Part shown: positions 32,540-44,339 of the stretch, piece by piece
Layout of the letters: each line of letters begins with the position of its first letter
How positions within the stretch are numbered: position 1 is the first letter of the stretch
From: Ovis canadensis
Lineage: Eukaryota > Chordata > Mammalia > Artiodactyla > Bovidae
Direction of reading: 5' to 3'
NCBI RefSeq assembly: GCF_042477335.2
Contig: NC_091251.1
Span: 91,961,501 to 92,025,500, forward strand
DNA: 64,000 bases
The notes under the pieces: model-generated
What the model was told of the DNA's origin: nothing
The model's database searches: none
What the model saw: only the letters and a program-made list of their open reading frames with translations
Program-made: the position numbers and the translations under genes

Positions 32540-32820
32540 CGGAGAAGGCAATGGCACCCCACTCCAGTATTCTTGCCTGGAAAATCCCATGAATGGAGGA
32601 GCCTGGTGGGCCGCAGTCCATGGGGTCGCTAAGAGTCAGACATGACTGAGCGACTTCACTTTCACTTTTCACTTTCATGCATTGGAGAAGGAAATGGCAA
32701 CCCACTCCAGTGTTCTTGCCTGGAGAATCCCAGGGACGGGGGAGCCTGGTAGGCTGCTGTCTATGGGGTCGCACAGAGTCGGACACAACTGAAGTGACTT
32801 AGCAGCAGCAGCAGCAGCAG
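32540..32820 (+). mobile_element. Bov-A2 dimeric SINE
   Basis: Two monomers with the cactttcacttttcactttc linker and a (cag)n end at 32800-32821. The flanks share acataca-type sequence. Confidence 0.95.
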
Positions 32821-32846
32821 CACATACATAAAAAAAAATGTATGGT

Positions 32847-32970
32847 GGACTTCCCTGGTGGTCCAGTGGTTAGGACTTTGTGCTTCCATTGCAGGGGCAT
32901 GGGTTCCATCCCTGGTCTGGGAACTAAGATCCCACATACCATGCATCATCGCCAGTAAACAAATAAATAT
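32847..32970 (+). mobile_element. CHR-1-type SINE, 3' shortened
   Basis: gacttccctggtggtccagt head, ggttccatccctggtctggg, then an early A-rich tail. Confidence 0.88.
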
Positions 32971-33523
32971 ATGAAAATTAAGGGTAATGATAACTCTGAA
33001 GCTCAGATTATGGTGGTTACCTAGGGTGCGAGGGCAGAAGAGAAAGAAACACTGGTTGGGACTTTCGTGTTTTTAAAGGGGAAGGTGAGTACGTGGATAT
33101 TTAAATTCCTTTTTACATGTATTACATACTATATCGCAACATTGTCATTGAGAGATAAAAAGGCATTTGGATAGATCGCAGCACAGTTCTAAGAGTAGGA
33201 CATAGAAGTGCTGTTTCTGTACAGTGTACTCTGCTCCAAGAGTCTGATCATGTTTTTCCTTTCCCCTGAAGGCCATGCTCAGGGTCGTTCAACCACACTT
33301 GTGATCCCCATCGAGCACCCGAGTGCTGGCCACTTCCCTCCTGCCCTTGTGAGGCCCTGAGGCCATGCCTCCTCCCCTGAGCTCCAGGTGGGCCAGGTGG
33401 GTACAGGTGCAGTGGCCTTTTCCCATCCCTGCCTGGTGGGCCCTCTGCTCTTGTTGTACTTGCTGTCCCTTGATAGTTAGAGATGAGGTTGATCATTTTC
33501 TCGAATTTATTGGCCATTGGTTA

Positions 33524-33760
33524 GGGTCACCAGAATTGGCAAATAAAAATACTAATATAAGGTTGCCTAAATTGTAAATTGCATAAACTTGAATAATATA
33601 ATGTAAAATAATGTAAATTGCATAAGTTGAAATTTATATAAGCAACAGATGTTTTAGTATACTTATTATACTAAATATAATAAATTGCTATAATAATTCT
33701 TTGTTATTTGTCTGAAATTCAAATTTAACTGGGTGTCCAGTATTGTATCTGGCAATCCTA
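33524..33760. mobile_element. palindromic MITE-like DNA element, second copy
   Basis: Left end ttagggtcaccagaattggc; right end gaaattcaaatttaactggg with atctggcaatccta. Same family as 5777-5976, with the characteristic right arm preserved better here and an AT-rich centre that includes repeated gtaaattgcataa units. Confidence 0.55.
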
Positions 33761-34359
33761 CATTAGTTCCTTTTCTTCCAGGAGTCATCTCTCAAGTATT
33801 TTTGCTAGTTTTTAAAATAGGAGTGTTAGTTTTTATTTTTTTCTTCTTCACCTCACAGACTGACTTGGGAAGAGTTTTTTTTTTTTTTAATACTAAGAAT
33901 ATCAGTCTGTTTTGCTATCATGTCTGGCAAATGCCTTTCATTATGAAAAAATACTAGTTTCAGTCTTCTAAATTTTACACCTTTGTGTAACCCATCTGTC
34001 ATTATGATTTCTCTCTTTGCTGTCAGGATGAGAAAGGTCTCTTCCTCCTAAGTTTATAGAAATTAGGGTGAATAAGTTTCTAAAGGCTCTTAGAAATGCA
34101 GTATACGGGTCATCCATTGATTTAATGTTTGACATGCATTTGTGTGGGAAATGGGCTTCCCTGGTGGAACTTCTTAAGCAGCCCCTATGGAAGGAGCACT
34201 TGTCCTGTATTTCAGAAATCCCCAATAACATTTAGAAAGAAGATATGTCAACCAGAAATATTCTGTCAAGGTTATTACTTAGGGGAAGTTTATATAGAAA
34301 GCGTTACTTTGAGTAAGCAGGCTTTCTTGGGAATGACGGTAAGACTTTGGCAAAGAGCT

Positions 34360-35045
34360 TAGACTCTGCTTCATCTCTGGGTCTTTTCCATTCATTAAGA
34401 AAACTTCCAAATATACAAAAGCAAAGACCAGTATAGTGAATTCCAATGAACAACTCCTGGCCAAACTTGATTTTTTCACCTGTTCCTCTAGTCCTTTGAT
34501 CATATTATTTTGTACCAAGTTCAGACATTATATCTTATTATCCATAAATATTTTCATCTATCTCTAAAGATAAAGACTCATTAAAAGGCACCTAACCACA
34601 AAACCACATCATAACCAAAGAATATTAACAACAATCCCTTAATATAACAGAATTCAATCAACATTCAAATCTCCTTGATTATGTCTCAGATCATGATCCA
34701 GTTAAGGTCCACATCATGCCTTCTCTCTAAATCCTCTTTTAATCTGCTAGTTTCCTCTCCATCTCCTTTTCACTTTGTAATTTATTTGTTGAATAAACAG
34801 GGTTTTCCAGGGTTTTTCATGCTAGCTTTTTTGGGATTATATTCCCATAGAGCTGTGTGACATATTCCTCTATCTTTTATATTTCCTGGGAAATGATAGA
34901 TCCAGAGGCTTGCTCAGATGCAGATCTGATGTTGTTTTCCAGTAAGCATATTTCATGGGTGTGCTTCCGTCAGGAGGCACATACCATCAAGTGATGTGAC
35001 TGCAGTGGTGGTCATTTTGGGACCCATTGATTTGATAGGCATCAC
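34360..35045 (-). mobile_element. old L1M 3' UTR-like sequence
   Basis: Words such as tccagttaaggtccacatca, ttgggattatattccc and cgtcaggaggcacatacc resemble the antisense 3' UTR of old L1 subfamilies. It is divergent and the boundaries are uncertain. Confidence 0.5.
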
Positions 35046-36309
35046 CACTGATTTTTAAACAAGTAGCAAGTGATACTGAAAAGCACTTCTACCTTCCGTG
35101 TGGCAGGACCATCTTTCTTGTCTCTGAGTTGGCATGGAGGGCTACAGAGGAAGGGGCTGTGTTCCCTTCTCAGCGGTGGCCTCCCGATGGCTGAGACTGC
35201 ATGTGACCCCAGCGCTGTGAGAGAAACTCTGCCTGATTTCTTGGTTGGTGGCCTAGGAAGGGAGTTTCCTTGGTGTCTGGTGGAAGTGGTAAGAGCACAA
35301 GGGAGCTGGTTTTACTCTGTGGTGCTAATCCCTAGGCCTTTGAAGTGTGACTGTAGATCAGCTTGGTGTGTGATCTTTGGTATCGTGTATATCAGTTGGG
35401 AATTTATCTTATAAGAAGCAGATACCATGTTTTGAACTGGCTTATCCAATGAAGGGGATTCATGGGCTCAAGTAATAGAAGGTACAGATACAAAGTAGAT
35501 TTCAAGACTGGTTTGATTCAGCAGCTTGATGGTGTCATCAAACATTCGGTGCATTTATGTTCTCCCCTCTGCCTTTTTGTGGTGCCTTTAACCCAAAGCC
35601 TAGCTTTTCCTGGTGGCAGGATTGCTGCAGTGGTTCCACGCTTCATATCTAAACATCACACTTTCCAGGGGAGGGAAGAGAGAATTGGCCTCCAGACACA
35701 CTTTCCTGGGTACTCTCAGATAACTTTGGCTTTTAGATTATTGATCTAAATGGAATCAAATGCCCACTCTTTTAACCAATCCCTTTGGCCAGGAAAGTGC
35801 CGTGCTGTGAGTGATGTAGGCCTGGATTCCTTAGACCATCCCTGTGCAGCGAGAGAGGGGGAATACCCATTTCTGGCACGGAGGGTCAGGTTATTTTTCC
35901 TCCTTCCTCCTGCCCACATGGCTGTGTAAGGTGGGAGGGTGGAAAGGATGTTGGGGCAACAAGCACAATATCCATCTGGGTATTTGTAGCCCAGCAGAGC
36001 GGTGGGTGGTATGTGGGGTGGGAAGTGTGAGAACACTCCTGGTCAGAGCCCAGAGAGGGCGATCTCCTGTTGCTGTGTGACCAACTACTTTACCATCACA
36101 GGAGAATAAATGACCTCCAAGGTGACATTCCCAGGTGAGGAGCTGATGGGAAAAAGGGAGTGCAGGGAAAGTTTGGACACTTTAAGAGTAGAGTAGGCCA
36201 CATGAAGATGATTCCCCATCTTCATGAGGGCCCCCAACATGAAGAGAACGTGACATCATGGGCCCACAGATGGAAGGAACATCAGAGGCGCCTTTGTTTC
36301 CTCCGTGAG

Positions 36310-36345
36310 TTAGCTGTGTGGACTGTCTGGAGTCCACACAGCTAA
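36310..36345. other. perfect 15-bp hairpin at a MIR boundary
   Basis: TTAGCTGTGTGGACT (36310-36324) and AGTCCACACAGCTAA (36331-36345) are exact reverse complements with a 6-base loop. The right arm is the start of a reverse MIR (cacacagctaaaccttggca), and the left arm looks like a local inverted copy of it. Confidence 0.9.
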
Positions 36346-36410
36346 ACCTTGGCAGAGCTGGAGCCAGAACCCAGACCTCCATCTCTATTGCTCTGTCCCT
36401 GACTTTTCCA
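36331..36410 (-). mobile_element. MIR fragment (reverse)
   Basis: cacacagctaaaccttggca and gagccagaacccagacctcc match the reverse MIR core and head. The part expected to its left is replaced by the inverted arm. Confidence 0.75.
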
Positions 36411-37309
36411 TTCAAAGATATCCTGGAGAACTTAAGAAAGTGTCAAAAGTCTGGCCAAGGGGAGGAAATAGCCTGAATTTTAGGAGAGGATTATATTTCT
36501 GAGTTGCCTTTGGCCAGTTCACCAGCATAAAGTGGTTGGAACATGTGGCCACAAACTCAGGACATGCAGAGTCTTCAACCATCCTCGTTATTATACCTTC
36601 CATTTCCTAGGGTTCTGGTTTCTTAGTCCCCAAAAGCCATGGATTTCTGGTTTCTGCAAATTCTAACGGTTTCAGTTAAATGTGCAGCAAAGCAAATAGA
36701 ACACGGAGCCAGTGACGGATGCAGTTTGAAGTAAGGGTAGGTCTGGTGTAAGACTCTTCATGCTTGTCGGTAGCTATGCAGTCGGTGCACATCAGTCCAA
36801 GTTAAATGGCAAACGGGCCAGAGCACAGAGGGCGTGTTTTTCGGTTGGCACAGTGTTTTCCTGGGAGACCTTTTAAAATCAATACTCAATTTGAGGGTTG
36901 AAGTGGAAACCCTTTGTGTTTGTTGAAGAGTGTCTGAAAGTGTCCACGGCCCTCCTCCTGTGGATGCTTCCTATCTCTTGGGGCAGGTTCACAGCTGCAC
37001 TGGCCCCAGGTAGCCTGAAGTCAGGAGCTGCCCAGAGGATAAGATGCATCATTTCCATCCTTCTCTCTTCTCCTTTGCCCTGAGGACCAGGTGCCCTCTC
37101 CTGATGGTGTGTTATTGTGTTTTATTCTCCCATCAAGGGAGAGGCTTAGAAAAAGACCGGGCCCAAATCTGTTGTGGATTCCCAGTTTGTACCTTTTCTT
37201 TCATTAAAGCTGCCTTTACCTTGAGAATGAAATACATCCCCCATCTCACTGCTGAGCAACAGAAGCCTGAGATATTACCATTCCAGCTTTTTTGCCCATC
37301 CAGAAGGTA

Positions 37310-37495
37310 GTGTAGTGTAGTGATTGGGGTCTAAAGAGGCCTAAGAGTAAGCCCTGGCTTTACTGCTTTCTAGCTGTGTGTCCTTTGGCAAAGTAGCTAA
37401 CCTCAAAGCTTCAACTTCCTCATCTGTAATTTGAAGATATTATGTATCTCGTTGGGTCATTGTGGAGCTTAAATGAAGTAATGGCAGGATGCTCA
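37310..37495 (+). mobile_element. MIR SINE
   Basis: Nearly full length: tgtagtgattggggtctaaa, tttctagctgtgtgtccttt, caacttcctcatctgtaatt, ttaaatgaagtaatggcagg. A BovB is inserted at its 3' end. Confidence 0.85.
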
Positions 37496-37502
37496 GTAAA
37501 TA

Positions 37503-38590
37503 TTCAGTTCAGTTCAGTTCAGTCACTCAGTCGCGTCTGACTCTTTGTGACCCCATGAATCACAGCATGCCAGGCCTCCCTGTCCATCACCAACTCCCGG
37601 AGTCCACCCAAACCCATGTCTGTCGAGCTGGTGATGCCATCCAGCCATCTCATCCTCTGTCATCTCCTTCTCCTCCTGTCCCCAATCCCTCCCAGCATCA
37701 GGGTCTTTTCCAATAAGTCAACTCTTCGTGTGAGGTAGCCAAAGTATTACAGTTTCAGCTTCAGCATCAGTCCTTCCAAAGGACACCCAGGACTGATCTC
37801 CTTCTGAATGGACTGGTTGGATCTCCTTGCAGTCCAAGGGACTCTCAAGAGTCTTCTCCAACACCACAGTTCAAAAGCATCAATTCTTTGGCGCTCAGCC
37901 TTCTTCACAGTCCAACTCTCACATCCATGCATGACCACTGGAAAAACCATAGCCTTGACTAGATGGACCTTTGTTGGCAAAGTAATGTCTCTGCTTTTGA
38001 ATATGCTATCCAAGTTGGTCATAACTTTCCTTCCAAGGAGTAAGCGTCTTTTAATTTCATGGCTGCAGTCACCATCTGCAGTGATTTTGGAGCTCAAAAA
38101 AATAAAGTCTGACACTGTTTCCACTGTTTCCTCATCTATTTGCCATGAAGTGATGGGACCAGATGCCATTATCTTCGTTTTCTGAATGTTGAGCTTTAAG
38201 CCAACTTTTTCACTCTCCTCTTTCACTTTTATCAAGAGGCTTTTTAGTTCCTCTTCACTTTCTGCCATAAGGGTGGTGTCATCTGCATATCTGAGGTTAT
38301 TGATATTTCTCCCGGCAATCTTGATTCCAGCTTGTGCTTCTTCCAGCCCAGCATTTCTCATGATGTACTCTGCATAGAAGTTAAATAAGCAGGGTGACAA
38401 TATACAGCCTTGATGGACTCCTTTTCCTATTTGGAACCAGTCCGTTGTTCCATGTCCAGTTCTAACTATTGCTTCCTGACCTGCATATAGGTTTCTCAAG
38501 AGGCAGGTCAGGTGGTCTGGTATTCTTATCTCTTTCAGAATTTTCCGCAGTTTATTGTGATCCACACAGTCAAAGGCTTTGGCATTACCT
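37503..38590 (-). mobile_element. BovB LINE, 5' truncated, with open RT frame
   Basis: About 1.09 kb of the BovB 3' half. On the reverse strand 272 codons are open (38565-37747). In order they hold DHNKLRKIL, the reverse-transcriptase block GCILSPCLFNFYAEYIM, the catalytic RYADD motif, then VETVSDFIFL and the FELWCWRRLL region. The frame stops early at TAA just after LKLKL, where other copies read Q. The thumb and C-terminus after that point remain recognisable. The upstream endonuclease domain is missing, so the element cannot move on its own. It is the best-preserved mobile-element reading frame in the window and lies antisense to SMOC1. Confidence 0.95.
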
Positions 38591-39321
38591 ACTTATAAAA
38601 AGAACAGATGTAACAAGAAAAGATGATTCATATGAGAACCCAGTATTTTTTTTTTCCTATAGTTTTCCCCTCTCGAATTAAAGCTAAAAAGCTCATCAAT
38701 ATATATGGAAGAGCCTCTCATCTGTGGTTCTATTTCCTTTGTTTAAAACAAAGTTAGTTTTTGTGTGCAATAAATCAAATATCCCCATCCCCCGTTCCTT
38801 TCGCCATAGGTCAGGAGAAGCCACTCATGGAAATGGGTGGAGGAGGAAAGATGCTCTTTGGTGAGATCTTCCTCCGTGTGCCATGTGGCTATGTCTGCTC
38901 TGAGGGACTGTACTCTCTCTCCTTCCTGAAGTCTTGTTTCATTTTCTCTTTTCCTGGCGTGGTAGGTTGCTGGTAAGAGGTAACCAGAAGGCCCTGCTGA
39001 CATGTCCTCCTTATTTCTGAGCTAGGGGTCAGGCTGGTGACTGCCCAGTACATGTCCAGATCTGGTCCCCAGGCAAAGTCTGTGGAGCCAGAGGAGCAGC
39101 GCCTGGTTTTGCCCGGCCACCTCCTCTCACTGGATGCTGAGCATTCCCTTATCTGGAATTGGAAAGCCAGTCCCAGTGAGCCTGTGGGTGGGCCTGCACC
39201 TGATCTCAAGGCTGCTTTTAGAGCATTTCAGAAACAAAAATCCTTGCTGTTAGCATGACTTCCTGGAGGGCTATTTCCAGATAGGATGGCTTGTGCCAGC
39301 CATACCCACTTTTTTTTCCTC

Positions 39322-39529
39322 CATGATGGCTCAGCAGTAAAGAATCCACCTGCCGTGCAGGAGACACAGGAGACTCAGATTTGATCCCTGGGTCGGGAAG
39401 ATCCCCTGGAGGAGGAAATGGCAACCCACTCCAGTATTCTTGCCTGAAAAATCCTATGGACAGAGGACCCCGGTGGGCTGCAGTCCAAAGAGTTGCAAAA
39501 AGTTGGACCCGGCTGAGCAACTGAGCACC
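39322..39529 (+). mobile_element. Bov-tA SINE
   Basis: Head begins ccatgatggctcagcagtaa, with a small internal duplication of the gagac segment (about 39360-39376), then the standard body. It has inserted into the L1M that follows. Confidence 0.9.
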
Positions 39530-41480
39530 AATACTTTTATTTGGTGCATTTAGACCACTGACGTTTAAAGTGACCAGTGGTGCTGTTGAATTAATACCTC
39601 CCATATTTGACAGTTTTCTATTTGTTGTTCATGTTCTTTGTTCCTATTTTTTTTTTGTCTACCACTCTTTTTCTGGTGTTGTGTTTTTAATTGAGTGTTT
39701 TACATGATTTAATTTTCCCTCCTTTCTTAGCATATCCACTATACTTTATTTAAAACTTTTTTTGTGGGTTTCTCCAAATTTGCGATATACATTTATGACT
39801 AATTCAAGTCCGCTTTCATATAACTCTATACTATTTCTTGGGTGGGGCAAGTACCTTATAATAACAAAATGCTCCAAATTCCTTCCTTCTGTTCCTTGTA
39901 TCACTCATTTCAGTTATACATATGCTATCGTCATTGAATACATTGGTGCTATTATTGTTTTGAGCAAACTGTTATCGTTAGATCAAATAAGAATAAGAAA
40001 TGTGACAGTTTTTATTACTTCTTTAATGCTGTTCCTTTCTTTATGTAGATCCAAGTTCCTGACTTACATACTTTTCCTTCATTCTGAAAATCTTCTTTTA
40101 ACATTTCTTATAAGGCAACAAATTCCCTCAGTTTTTGTCTGAGAAAATCTTTATTTCTCCTTCACTTTCTCCAAGTTTGCAGGATACAGACTTCTAGGTT
40201 GATGAGTTGTTTTTTTTTTTTTTTTTTAATTTAACACTTTTTTTCATTGTCTTCTCATTTGGATGGTTTCTGAGGAGAACCCCAATGTAATTGTTATCTT
40301 AGCTTTCTTATAGATGAGGTGTTTGTTTCCTCTGACTTTTTAGAACATTTCTTTCTTTATCTTGATTGTGGTTTGGATATAAAATGTTTAGGTGTAGTTT
40401 TTTGGAATTTATCTTTTCTGGTGTTCTCTGAGCTTCCTAGACCCGTGGGTTTGTTGTCTGACATTTACTTGGGGGGAAATTCTCAGTTATCATTTCTTGA
40501 AATATTTCTGCTATTCCATTTCTCTTTTTTCTCATTCTGATATTACTATTACATGCATGTTACATGCCTTTTGTAGTTGTCCAATAATTCTTGGTTATAA
40601 TGTTCTGTTTTGTTTTAGTCTTTCTTCTTTGCTTTTCAATATTCTATTTGAAAAATTTCTGTTGCTGTATCCTCAGGCTCAGGGATTCTTTCCTCAGCTG
40701 TGTCCAGTCCACGAATAATCCCATCAAAAGCATTCTTCACTTCTGTTACAGTGTTTATCTCTCGCATTTCTTTGGGATTCTTTCTTAGAAGTTCCATCTC
40801 TCTCCTTACATGACCCATTCTTGCATGTTGTTTGCTTCTTCCATTGGAGCCTTTAGCATACTAATCATAGTTTTTTAAAAGTTCTTGACCTGGTATGTCT
40901 CTGCCATATCTGAGTCTGACTCCAGTGGTTGCTCTAATTCTTCAAATTATGTGGTTTTTTTTTTTTCATTTTAGTAAGCCTTGTAATTTTTAATTGAAAG
41001 TCAGACATGATATACTGGGTAAAAGTGGCTGCAAATAAATAGACCTTTAGTGGTGTAGTGGGAAGGTGTAGGGGCAGGAAGTGTTTTGTAGGCCTGTGAT
41101 TAGGGTCAGTCTTTGAGTAGACTTGGGCCTCTGCACGGGGAACCTTCCAAATGTTCTCAGTCTTTTCCTTTCCTTAGGTGGGACCGGATGGCTGAAGGGG
41201 GCTGGGATGGGGGTATTTCTCTTCCCCCAGGTCAGTTAAGCTCTGATAAAACCCTAATAAGCTAGACCCAGGTAAAACAGTTTCTCTTGAGAGTGGGCAT
41301 TATTAATAGCATGAACAAAATGTTCCGGCTATTTCAAAAAGGCTGCTTTTCCCTCTCTGTGCAGGAAGCATGAAGGGATTCCTCCCTGATAGTTGTTGTG
41401 AGACCCTGGTACATGTTCTTGCCTATCCCCAGCACCCAAGGGTGTTGTGTCAGCTGTGGAAAACCTGCTAATCAGGTATT
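39530..41480 (-). mobile_element. L1M 5' half: 5' UTR, ORF1 region and start of ORF2
   Basis: Read on the reverse strand, a presumed 5' UTR (about 41480-40980) is followed by ORF1 remnants, including a short open piece at 40818-40636 with LDTAEERIPEPED, typical of the L1 ORF1 coiled-coil domain. Near 39604-39535 is an ORF2 start-like motif (TLNVSGLNAPNK). The body is decayed, with a long T run at 40208-40227. The rest of ORF2 is absent. Confidence 0.8.
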
Positions 41481-41659
41481 TCTCAGAGCTAGAGCAGGTC
41501 AGCTGTGCATCACAGGGTAGATTGCTTGCCCATCCCTGTGTTAACCGAGGTTGGTTGGGCTCATGACCATAAAATCACAGAAGTCTGGCCCGGTTCGTGG
41601 ACCCTTAAGTCATGCCAGCTCTGAGGAGCTGAGACCCAGCAGACAGGAATCTTGTTACA

Positions 41660-41790
41660 TCCTGTAGACCCATATTTCCTAAAGCAGAGTCTGTAGCTCA
41701 CCTCAGATGCTGCAAGGTCCAGGAATCTGTATTTCTGAAAAGTGGCTCAGATGATTCTCATGCTTACTCTAGCTTGAGGCTTCTTTAGGC
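41660..41790 (+). mobile_element. MER5-like hAT fragment
   Basis: Right half of a MER5-type element: ccaggaatctgtatttctga, then cagatgattctcatgcttac and a tgaggct end. Confidence 0.5.
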
Positions 41791-41870
41791 TAAAACTATA
41801 GAAAGGAATAAAATCTGTCAGACAGGGACTGGAACCCATGACTTATGGAACCTGTGACTTAAAAGAACAT

Positions 41871-42083
41871 GTGTGCTGTGCTTAGTTGCTCAGTCGTGTC
41901 TGACTCTTTGCAACGCTATGGCCTGCAGCCTGCCAGGCTTCTCTGTCCATGGGGATTCTCCAGGCAACAATACTGGAGTGGGTCGCCATGCCCTCCTCCA
42001 GGGGATCTTCCCAACCCAGAGGTTGAGCCTGGGTCTCCCGCATGGCAGGCAGATTCTTTATTGAGTGAGCCACCAGGGAAGCC
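41871..42083 (-). mobile_element. Bov-tA SINE with target-site duplication
   Basis: Complete reversed element (gctcagtcgtgtctgactct to gagccaccagggaagcc) bracketed by a perfect 10-bp AAAAGAACAT at 41861-41870 and 42084-42093. Confidence 0.95.
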
Positions 42084-42131
42084 AAAAGAACATAAACAAA
42101 TGCAAATTCCATTTCGTTACACTGAGTCTTA

Positions 42132-42339
42132 ATTCAGCACGTGGGGTCTTTGTTGCGTCATGCGGGACCCTCTGCTGTGGCGCCTGGACTCTCTAGTTGT
42201 GGTGCGCAGGCTCAGTATTTGTGCCACACGGCATATGTGCTCCAAGGCATATGGGATCTTAGTTCCCTAACCAGGGATCGAACTCATGTTCCATGCATCG
42301 CAAGGCAGATTCTTAACCACTGGACCACCAGGGAATTCC
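42132..42339 (-). mobile_element. CHR-2-type SINE
   Basis: A body with tgcgtcatgcgggaccctct and a reversed head ending in cactggaccaccagggaatt. Confidence 0.9.
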
Positions 42340-42375
42340 TCCATTTGCTTTTGCTGATAATTACTTACATATATT

Positions 42376-42553
42376 TAGGGCTTCCCTGATAGCTCAGTTG
42401 GTTAAGAATCAGCCTGCAATGCAGGAGACCTTGGTTTGATTCTTGGGTTGCAAACATCCCTTGGAGAAGGGAAAGGCTACCCACTCCAGTATTCTGGCCT
42501 GGAGAATTCCATGGACATGGGGTTGCAAAGAGTCAGACACAACTTTCATTTTC
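42376..42553 (+). mobile_element. Bov-tA SINE with target-site duplication
   Basis: gggcttccctgatagctcag head, and a body lacking the gaggagcctgg segment. A perfect 13-bp duplication, ACTTACATATATT, lies at 42363-42375 and 42554-42566. Confidence 0.95.
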
Positions 42554-42785
42554 ACTTACATATATTAAGACAAGCTCCCTGGAAAGAAGTGAGCTTCTTG
42601 AAGTCTCTGGCCTCTGCTCTTCCAAGTGTTATATTCATGTTTGAGGGTAGAGGAACATCTTGTTTTGGGATGGGAGCCATTCCTGTACTGGCATGAAACT
42701 GAGGATCTTAGCTGGGTAGCAGTTTTAAAAGGGTGGTGTCCAATTCTGTGGAAGGCAAGTCGTAAGGGCCATGTGCAACTGCTAT

Positions 42786-43203
42786 CAGTTCAGTTCAGTT
42801 CAGTCGTTCAGTCGTGTCTGACTCTTTGCGACCCCATGAATCACAGCACGCCAGGCCTTCCTGTCCATCGCCAACTCCCGGAGTTCACTCAGACTCACGT
42901 CCATCGAGTCAGTGATGCCATCCAGCCATCTCATCCTCTGTCATCGCCTTCTCCTCCTGCCCCTAATCCCTCCCAGCATTAGAGTCTTTTCCAATGAGTC
43001 AACTCTTCGCATGAGGTGGCCAAAGTACTGGAGTTTCAATTTCAGCATCAGTCCTTCCGAAGAACACCCAGGACTGATCTCCTTTAGGATGGACTGGTTG
43101 GATCTCCCTGCAGTCCAAGGGACTCTCAAGAGTCTTCTCCAACACCACAGTTCAAAAGCATCAATTCTTCGGTGCTCAGCTTTCTTCACAGTCCAACTCT
43201 CAG
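42786..43203 (-). mobile_element. BovB LINE 3' fragment
   Basis: The reversed tail (cagttcagttcagttcagtc) leads into the C-terminal coding region. The reverse strand is open for 82 codons (43189-42941) through QYFGHLMRRVDSLEKTLML. Antisense to SMOC1. Confidence 0.95.
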
Positions 43204-43849
43204 ATGTGGTAAAATTTAAAACAAAGATTTCTTTTTCCAGCTCCTTATCCCATACTCAGGGAATGTCCATGAAGATGAAAAGATGAGAGCTCCAATGTAG
43301 ATTAGCATAGCAGACTCCAAGAGGTTCCAAAGAGACGGACTGGTTGGGTTTCTCTATGACCATCTTTGCTTCCTGGACCTGGGAGCTTTGGATCTGAGCA
43401 ACTTTGATTAGGGAAGGGCATCTTGATTCATTCTCTCATTCATTTATTCAAGTTGCCCCTTGATGGGTCCTTGGCAGGTAAGGAGAAAATTGTATTTGCC
43501 TCTGATCTGGAAAAACCACTGAGTTAAAAGACAAAGCATTCTGCTTCCCACTGGGGAGAGCCATCTTTGGGAGCAATGTGACAAATACCTGAGAAAGAAT
43601 GTCTTTTGCCAGACGGAAGCATTGTGCAAGTGCATGTCACTAGAGCTTTGTCTGACGCCTTTGTTTTTCAAATGCACAACAAATCCTTCAATGGTGCACA
43701 TACTACCCCACTGGGAAGCTGCGACATTTCAGCTGGCAGAGTAGCATGATGTATTGGGAGAGAGCTTTTCCTTGCATTCTGTGGGGACTCTGTCCTATGA
43801 CCTATTGAGAAGCCTATTGTAATAAACATCTGTGGTTTTGGTCTGCCTA

Positions 43850-44335
43850 ATATCTATTTTCTCTTCCCTGGTGATAGAATCTCTGTCTTCTTTTTACTCT
43901 CAGTGCCCGTCATCAAAGTGCACTGATTCCTCCTCCTAGTTGCGGGCTACAGGTGTGACCTGGACTTGATCAATGAGTATGTGCTCTCTCTTAGGTCAGG
44001 GATGGTCATGAGACCCAACTTGGACCCATGAATTTGATTCTAAGGCTTAGGTACAACTGTTGGGGGATGGAAGTTCTGGTTGGGCTGGAACACTGTGAGG
44101 ATATAGGCCTAGAGTGGTTGGTGGTCACTTGGTCCTTATGAGTGAACAGTTTGCTGGAGAATAAAGCCAGCACAGAGCAAAGCAAAGCAGAGAGAGGAAA
44201 GAGACAGGTTTCTGATAGTATGTTGTGAGCATCTGAATACAGCTATGCTTAATGAGCCCCTGTTTTCTCCCATTTATATATGTCAGTAACTTCCTGTGAT
44301 AGATAAAGCATGGCCACAGTTTCTTTGTGGCTCCT
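43850..44335 (+). mobile_element. probable old LTR-like repeat
   Basis: Blocks such as gacctggacttgatcaatga and catgagacccaacttggacc, with a gctggaacactgtgaggata segment, resemble an ancient mammalian LTR. The family is not assigned. Confidence 0.35.
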
Positions 44336-44339
44336 TCCA

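Larger units (their letters stand above)
32085..33190 (+). mobile_element. L1M ORF2 end and 3' UTR, interrupted
   Basis: Sense L1: tgctgctggtgggaatataa, attccactctggcatatacc, tgtccatcaacaggaaacta, tggaatattacacagtgctg, then the 3' UTR resumes after two SINEs (32540-32820 and 32847-32970). Frames are broken. Confidence 0.8.

Noticed and set aside
34149..34164. gggcttccctggtgg as a SINE head
   Set aside because: Only about 15 bases match the Bov-tA head and nothing follows it, so it is too short to call an insertion.
37747..38565. 272-codon ORF as a host gene
   Set aside because: The translation is BovB reverse transcriptase, part of a 5'-truncated LINE.
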